A DNA stretch of 64,000 bases from Cheiracanthium punctorium. Taxonomy: Eukaryota > Arthropoda > Arachnida > Araneae > Cheiracanthiidae. Position 1 is the stretch's first letter. Each line of letters begins with the position of its first letter. The DNA is taken from contig JAWZYV010016601.1 of the NCBI GenBank assembly GCA_038373885.1, positions 620,001-684,000 of the forward strand, in the 5' to 3' direction. The notes beneath the pieces are model-generated. The model was not told the origin of the DNA and searched no databases. It saw only the letters and a list, made by a program, of their open reading frames with translations. Below are positions 58,927-64,000 of this stretch, in pieces. The translations under genes were made by a program, and so were the position numbers.

Positions 58927-59184
58927 ATGGTAAAGATCAAGACTTTCTATCAGAAATTTCGAAATTTCCAGTTTTTTGGCCTTCTGAAATTTTTTTTGGC
59001 TGCCTGCTTGCATGGACGTATGAATAAGAATACTAATTTTTTCAATACTGCGGAAACATGCCATGCAAAAATGTCAACCTTTCAAATGCAGTTTCTCTAT
59101 GGAGGTGACGAAACCTTCAAAACAAAATGTTGGTATTTTTTAGAGCATGGCTGTTTATTAAAGTATAATGCTCTTTTAAATTAA
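58927..59184 (+). CDS. Short ORF of unknown role in the hAT element, copy 2
   Basis: Counterpart of 48248-48472. The shared part reads TCHAK, QFLYGGDETFKTKCWYFLEH and GCLLKYN, ending LLN and a stop. The N-terminal part differs by frame-changing differences between copies, so only about the last 55 residues are comparable. Not recognised; may be fortuitous. Confidence 0.3.
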   Translation: MVKIKTFYQKFRNFQFFGLLKFFLAACLHGRMNKNTNFFNTAETCHAKMSTFQMQFLYGGDETFKTKCWYFLEHGCLLKYNALLN

Positions 59185-59252
59185 TACTTTTAATTCTATT
59201 AATTATTTTCCGATTACTATTAATTTAAAGTTTCTTTAAATAATTAATAATT

Positions 59253-59290
59253 TTAACCCTCTCGTCACCCTGAACCTCATAGGAGGCTCC
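59253..59290. repeat. Left end of another TTAA-type element
   Basis: TTAA (59253-59256) followed by ccctctcgtcaccctgaacc and then the hairpin ataggaggctcctac. In hAT copy 1 the corresponding site is 'attttaataagg', without insertion. The right end was not identified; the interior may run toward the minisatellite. Confidence 0.6.
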
Positions 59291-59894
59291 TACTTCAAAT
59301 AGCAATATTGAGAGAGAAAGCAATTGAATTGAGTATTTTTTTTCTTTCAGTGATATCCATACCATTCATTCATGTAGAAAGTATAGGAGGCTCTTCACTC
59401 GATGCATAAATCGTGCCTAGATTGCAGTACTGGTCCATTGAGATCCATTTTTACAGTTTTCGCTTCATTGTTTCAGGAGAAAAATTAAGAAAATAGGGAC
59501 GCTGCTTTTTGACCGTTTCTTTTCTTTTTAAGGTAAGTATAGTTATTTTCTTATTCCACAACCTATACCTAATATGTGCATCCTTTTAAATAAATTTTAG
59601 CGTAACAAAATGCTTAGAAAATGCAGAAATTAATATTACAAAAAAAATATTTTTGCATGATTTATAATAGTATTTCAGATGCATTCAATGCTAGTCTTCC
59701 TACCCCCCATTATTATTTTTCAGGGAAGTCTTTCCCAAGCAAATGCGTGATTGGATATGCCCATAGTAGGCCTGGCTAACAGAAAAGCTGTCCACTAAGA
59801 AAAAAAACAATAATAATAACAGGTGTACCTGCCGAATCTTTTGCTTGCGCAACGAATCTCGGTAACGGCAAGCTTTCGGGCGTTTTATGATAAT

Positions 59895-60640
59895 TGAGCG
59901 ACTTTTCATTCTGATGCAAATTCAACGTTGGATGAAGCGACTTTTCACAGCACTTTGGAATGGGTTGCTGAATTGAGTGACTTTTCATTGCGTTTTGGGA
60001 TGTGTCGCTGAATGAAGCGACTTTTCACCGCATTTTGGGATTTGTCAACTTAACGGATTTCTGATTGCTTTTTGAAATTTCTCGCTGAATGAAGCGACTT
60101 TTCACCGCATTTTGGGATTTGTCAACTTAACGGATTTCTGATTGCTTTTTGAAATTTCTCGCTGAATGAAGCGACTTTTCACAGCACTTTGGAATTTGTC
60201 GCTGAATGAAGCGACTTTTCATTGTATTTTGGGATTTGATTTGTCACTGAATGAAGCGACTTTTCGCAGCAGTATGGAATGTGCCACTGAATGAAGCGAC
60301 TTTTCATAGCACTACAGAATTTGTCGCTGAATTAAGCGACTTTTCATCGCATTTTGGGGTTTGTCAACTTGGCGATTTCTGATTGTATTTTGAAATTTCT
60401 CGCTGAATTAAGTGACTTTTCGTTCCACTTTGGGATTTCCGCAAAATTAAACGCCTTTTCATTGCATTTTGGGAGTTCCGTTAAATTAGCTACTTTTCAT
60501 TGCATTTTGGGATTTGCCGATAATTGCAGCGATTTTTGATTACATTTTTTAATTTTTCAATGATTTAAGCGACTGTTCATTGCATTTTGAGATTTATCAA
60601 TACATTTAACGTCTTATCATTTCAATTTGAACAAACGCAA
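59895..60640 (+). repeat. Minisatellite, unit ~42-48 bp, about 16 copies
   Basis: Irregular tandem copies of 'ctgaatgaagcgacttttca' plus 'ttgcattttgggatttgtcg'. The best-kept units lie at 59990-60300. A 90-bp dimer ('tcaacttaacggatttctga' inside) is exactly repeated at about 60040-60170. Divergence grows toward both ends, the usual pattern of a minisatellite made by unequal exchange. One frame (60354-60539) translates to repeats of 'LxFxxxFHCILGF' type, a by-product of the repeat. Confidence 0.9.
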
Positions 60641-60770
60641 TATATTACAAGATAATAAATGAAAAAAAAAGTTGTAGCGAAAGCAGATCTGGCAACACAG
60701 GTCTGTCCCTGCTCCAAGTAAGGCCTCATTGATTGATTACCTATTAAGCTCAGTAAGCTCTAGCTTCACC

Positions 60771-61147
60771 CTTTAACGCGCAGTGTTCCCGGTCTGGGAA
60801 CACCAAACTCTGACGTTTTGACTGTTGCCAGTCACGAAGAATAGATTTGATTTCTATAAAAATAGTTGCGGGTGACAGAGCTCCACGAGAATCCTTTACT
60901 TTTTAGCATGTCATTTCCCGTTAGAAAATTGTCACGATTGTTTTTAACAGCACTGACGTCTGCTGAAAAATGGAAGAATGCGAGAACAGCTGCATAGATT
61001 GCCCAATGCTGAAAAAAGGGCAGCCGTTGCCATCGCTCGACTTAACGACCAGCAAGATGGCGGACAATCGAAACGTTCATCGCGTGCCACAGATCTAGAG
61101 ACCCTTTTTTGACGCAGCTGGCTGTGCCGCACAGCCAGCTGTCGTAA
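60771..61147. mobile_element. Truncated piggyBac-like MITE, same family as 58335
   Basis: Left end ccctttaacgcgcag, then hairpin agtgttcccggtctgggaacac(c), then the same order of words as 58335-58847 to the core hairpin gctggctgtgccgcacagcc. The right half and the TTAA on both sides are missing, so it is a broken copy. Confidence 0.8.
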
Positions 61148-61376
61148 CAATCTTTGCTGAACCGATGTATTTATTTTTAGTTGAACCGGAACGAAAAAAA
61201 TTACCTTTCGAAGGCCTGCTTGTTATTAAAATATATATACGCTATTCTCTAGTGTAAAAATTTTTGCTTGTGGGGAAAATGAAACCTGTCTTTTATAGTT
61301 ATTTGTATTTTTTACTATACATAAGAATGCCTATAAAATTTTCGATTAAAAATGACTTTTGGAATACGTCAGAAAT
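61148..61376. other. Short unassigned AT-rich stretch
   Basis: Nothing recognised between the broken TTAA MITE and the next hAT. Ends in the duplication tcagaaat (61369-61376). Confidence 0.4.
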
Positions 61377-62159
61377 CAAGGCCGTAGCCATGGCGGGAAG
61401 GGGGGATCACGGGTAAAGTGACCATTTTTTCTGAACTGAAAATAAGGACACTTCTAAACCGTAGAATCGGGAGGGGTAAAAATTAATCCCGAACCCGCCC
61501 CCCCCCCCAGATTTTTTTTTCTACACATAATTTATTTGATTTTCTACTTTTATGAGAAAAATGAGTTTAAAAATGCATCGAATATACAAATAAAATAAGC
61601 CTATTCTATAAACTTAGGTTTTAAATAATTTCATTTTTTATTTTTAAATAAATTTCCAAAATAATTTGCTTTCTAACAATAACTATGGAATCAACTTCCA
61701 TCGATTATAAGTATGTATTAATACATATTATAAAACAATCCTATTCATCAATAAAATAAAAAGACGGTGTTAAATACAAATAACAAAAAACTTTGTAAAT
61801 AGCACAAAATAGCATTTTCACGTGAATTTTTCGCAATTTGTTTTACATTTATTTTTTATAAAGCAGGACTTGGGCGAAACTGGAACGGAAAAGCGGGACA
61901 TTTAAGGGTACTGTGGGGACAGCAGGACATATAGGTAAAAATTAGGACTGTCCCGCTAAAAGCAGGACGTCTGGTCACTTTAATCATGGGGGTTTGATCC
62001 CCTCCCGAAATTTTCGTCAATGCATTAGTAGCGTTTTATTTGCTTTGTTTCTGAAGATCAATTAAAGTTGAAAGAACTTTAGCGCTACCTATACCTTCCC
62101 GAACTTCAATTTTAGTGTTACATATCCTCTCCGAAATTTTTTTTCTGGCTATGACCTTG
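61377..62159. mobile_element. 783-bp hAT element with perfect 8-bp target duplication
   Basis: Starts caaggccgtagccatgg and ends ctggctatgaccttg. The flanks are both tcagaaat (61369-61376 and 62160-62167). Most of its length is a nested element. Confidence 0.88.
61416..61980. mobile_element. Nested TA-flanked element inside the 783-bp hAT
   Basis: Ends aagtgaccattttt and 'acgtctggtcactt', flanked by TA (61414-61415, 61981-61982). Sub-terminal 'ggacacttc' / 'ggactgtcccgc' words. No coding sequence. Tc1/mariner-like by target. Confidence 0.7.
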
Positions 62160-63021
62160 TCAGAAATTGAGTTTCGATTTGAGAATTAAAATGTTATGTT
62201 AAAATGTATAATTCGATTTCTCGTTTTCCCCGCCTCATTCCATAACGTGTTGGAACCGTCAATATCAGTTTAAGGCTCTTCCACATGAAAATCATGCAAC
62301 TTTTGAACTTAAAAAAAAAAAAAAAATCTGGAGTAACTCCACTCGACTTTCCGAACACTTGCGATTAAGATCACTTCCAACCATTTAAATACATTTAATC
62401 AATAAATACTTCAGCAAAAATTCTTAGCTTTTCAATTTGAGCTCAATCGAATGTGCCGTTTAAACGCTAGCGCACTTTCAAATATCCCGCCCCCCCCCAT
62501 AGGCTGTAATGTAAAAAAAAATCTTTGTCGTAGCCCTGTAGAAAAGGTCCTATACACTTCAAAACCAATAACGGTCTTGCGTCGATGGTTTATAGCATAT
62601 ATACCCAATTTGAGCTCAATCGAATACCCCGTTTAGGAACTATCGTGTTCACTCACATAGATACAAACACACATACACACACACGCATACATCTCGTAAA
62701 AATAGCAGAAAGGAATTCAGAAGACTTCAAAACGTGTCAATACATCAAAATCTCGAATTTTTTCATAATTAAAATATTTTCCTTACATGGTACGTGTTCT
62801 GAAAGTAAAAAAAGCAAAAAAAAAAAAACAACAACAAACTTAATGGAGCTGTACAATCGGAAAATTTTAGAATGTCGCTTCACAAGTTGCACTGTGAACT
62901 GACAGACATCGAGAATGTAGCTATATGAGTAGCGCAGTTGTCAGGGGAAAAAAAAAAAAAAAGCTGAACCTACGGAATTTCGCCGATATCTCCAAAAACG
63001 GTTCCTTTCTCGGCTCATTTT

Positions 63022-63060
63022 TTAACCCTTTGAGGCGCAACCCTTTCCCAAACGGTTAAT
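63022..63060. repeat. End fragment of the piggyBac-like MITE family
   Basis: TTAA (63022-63025) then ccctttgaggcgcaaccctt, identical in plan to the right ends at 58820-58847 and 13068. The rest of the element is absent. Confidence 0.65.
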
Positions 63061-63340
63061 AACAGACATTAGCAGCCGAGAAATTCGCGAAGGCCGCAAC
63101 TGGGAAAAAAAAAATTATATACCGCATTAAAATATTTCTCTCCAAGGCAGCAAAAAAACACGCGAACGAGTGACTCTTTCCCAGGATCCTTCGCTGCAAC
63201 AGCATATTATTATCCCTAACCCACATTTCTGTCGTTTGGGATCCAGTCGGTAATCACCGGTCCTACACAGAACCTACCATTATCATTAGATTTCTGTTCT
63301 TCTGCAAGTTCCGCAATCCGCAGAGATTTTCAAGACTTAC

Positions 63341-63577
63341 CACCGAGACAAAGGACTCGCCTAATTGCCCAAATGCGTTGCTGTACGTATACTTTCTGAC
63401 CTTTAGCCCCCGGTGGTGCAGTCCGGGTCCTCATTAAATTCGGGTGATACTTCACAACTGTTCTTTTCTCAGAGATACATCGTGAGGATGGGTCGGACAT
63501 TCTCCTGTCACCGAGAATGATGCATCGGTTTTCTCGCGTTTTCGGACCGAAGGTGATCAGGTCTTTGCATTCGCGCA
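63341..63577 (-). other. Candidate exon or transposon-coding piece of unknown function
   Basis: 237 nt open on the minus strand between a plausible acceptor (ttgtgcag at 63585-63578) and a consensus donor (gtaagt at 63340-63335). It reads ECKDLITFGPKTRENRC, then IILGDRRMSDPSSRC and VYVQQRIWAIRRVLCLGG. G+C is higher than in the surroundings. It has no P450 signature and no domain I recognise. It could be an exon of another minus-strand gene starting beyond the window or part of a transposon. Splice-like borders by chance are possible. Confidence 0.3.
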
Positions 63578-64000
63578 CTGCACAACGGATGGCAAACGGA
63601 TCCTGTAATTAGCCTTCCCGTCCCGAGAGCAGTGGCGTGGTGGTGGTGGGGGGGGGCGGCAGAAATTTGCTTATGCCGTGCACCCAATTCTTTTTTTTCT
63701 TCTTCACCAGAGTCGTGCTTGGGGGTTTGGGCAAACTGAGAAACAGCCCAAGGACGCTAAAATTGAGGGCCACACACTGTCGAATGTATGGATGGCAAGG
63801 AGTCCAATAAATTTCCTGACCTACAACTGAAAACTGCGCATGCCAAGAAAAAAATCTGGAGTGACTCCACTCGACTTTCAGAACACTTACTATTAAGATC
63901 ATAACCAAACATTTAAATCAATTTGAATCGATGAATCATTCAAACATATATACCCAATGAAAGCTCCATCGAATGCGCCGTTTAAACGCTAGCGCACTTT

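Larger units (their letters stand above)
57983..59256. mobile_element. hAT element, copy 2, with TTAA insertions
   Basis: Starts cagtggcgcagagagggagg as in copy 1 (47785-48650) and follows it through to the 'aattaataattttaa' near its right part. It is interrupted by a TTAA element at 58335-58847 and cut at 59253 by another TTAA-type end. The true right end and target duplication were not found, so copy 2 is incomplete in this view. A 85-codon frame (58927-59184) corresponds to the ORF in copy 1. Confidence 0.8.
62325..64000. repeat. Direct repeat pair of about 148 bp, 1.53 kb apart
   Basis: 62325-62473 and 63852-64000 share 'aatctggagtaactccactc', 'cgactttccgaacactt', 'gattaagatca' and gccgtttaaacgctagcgca. 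A partial third copy of the middle ('gagctcaatcgaatac') is at about 62607-62630. The second copy runs off the window. Could be long terminal repeats or a tandem duplicate; no LTR ends (TG...CA) are evident. Confidence 0.65.

Noticed and set aside
60354..60539. 61-codon ORF in the minisatellite as a protein gene
   Set aside because: Its repeated peptide follows from the DNA repeat unit, and frames change between units.

Overview
The window is AT-rich, intron-dominated animal DNA. I infer an arthropod, most likely a chelicerate such as a spider. The reasons are a CYP3-like cytochrome P450 with small exons and very long introns, a DUF4817-type helix-turn-helix transposon gene (a family common in arthropods), and a dense load of hAT, Tc1/mariner, TTAA (piggyBac-like) and tRNA-derived SINE copies. 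No species can be named from the sequence alone.

The only clearly intact host gene is on the minus strand. It is a cytochrome P450 of which eight coding exons are visible, at 55136-54899, 45363-45224, 42744-42627, 40936-40858, 17724-17616, 12612-12524, 4523-4383 and 2830-2665. All eight have AG/GT borders, compatible phases and no stop codons. Together they give 1080 nt (360 codons). They carry the oxygen-binding I-helix motif (AGYETT), the ExxR motif (ESLR), the PERF motif and the haem-cysteine motif (FGQGPRNCIG). The N-terminal exons should lie beyond base 64000. The short last exon was not found with confidence. Introns run from 1.55 kb to 23.1 kb.

Almost everything else is mobile DNA, mostly inside those introns. 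Elements with checkable borders, several with perfect 8-bp target duplications, include: a 1.5-kb hAT-like element at 9-1545 with a 370-bp foldback element inside it; a 5.4-kb composite hAT at 5467-10847 holding several younger insertions; a 4.06-kb hAT at 28715-32774 with a transposase remnant; small hAT MITEs at 16444-16665 and 42813-42994; and a 783-bp element at 61377-62159 with a nested TA-flanked element. Two copies of a TA-flanked MITE lie at 6814-7252 and 49299-49738. Several TTAA-flanked piggyBac-like MITEs carry a hairpin next to the terminal repeat, and one of them (13068-14035) has grown an internal alternating tandem array. At 47387-48751 a DUF4817 gene is split by two insertions. 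One of these (47785-48650) has a second copy at 57983-59256, which itself took a TTAA insertion that can be dated relative to the intact empty site in the first copy.

From 55 to 64 kb there is a broken TTF/DUF4371 (ZMYM1-like, hAT-related) transposase, a 0.7-kb minisatellite, more TTAA elements and one unexplained GC-richer open stretch with splice-like borders (63341-63577). I saw no CRISPR array, rRNA or canonical tRNA gene, and no bacterial-style operon. The most unusual things are architectural: nested insertions with natural empty sites, hairpin-bearing TTAA elements, a SINE with a perfect B-box palindrome, and a short ORF kept open in both copies of a non-autonomous hAT.
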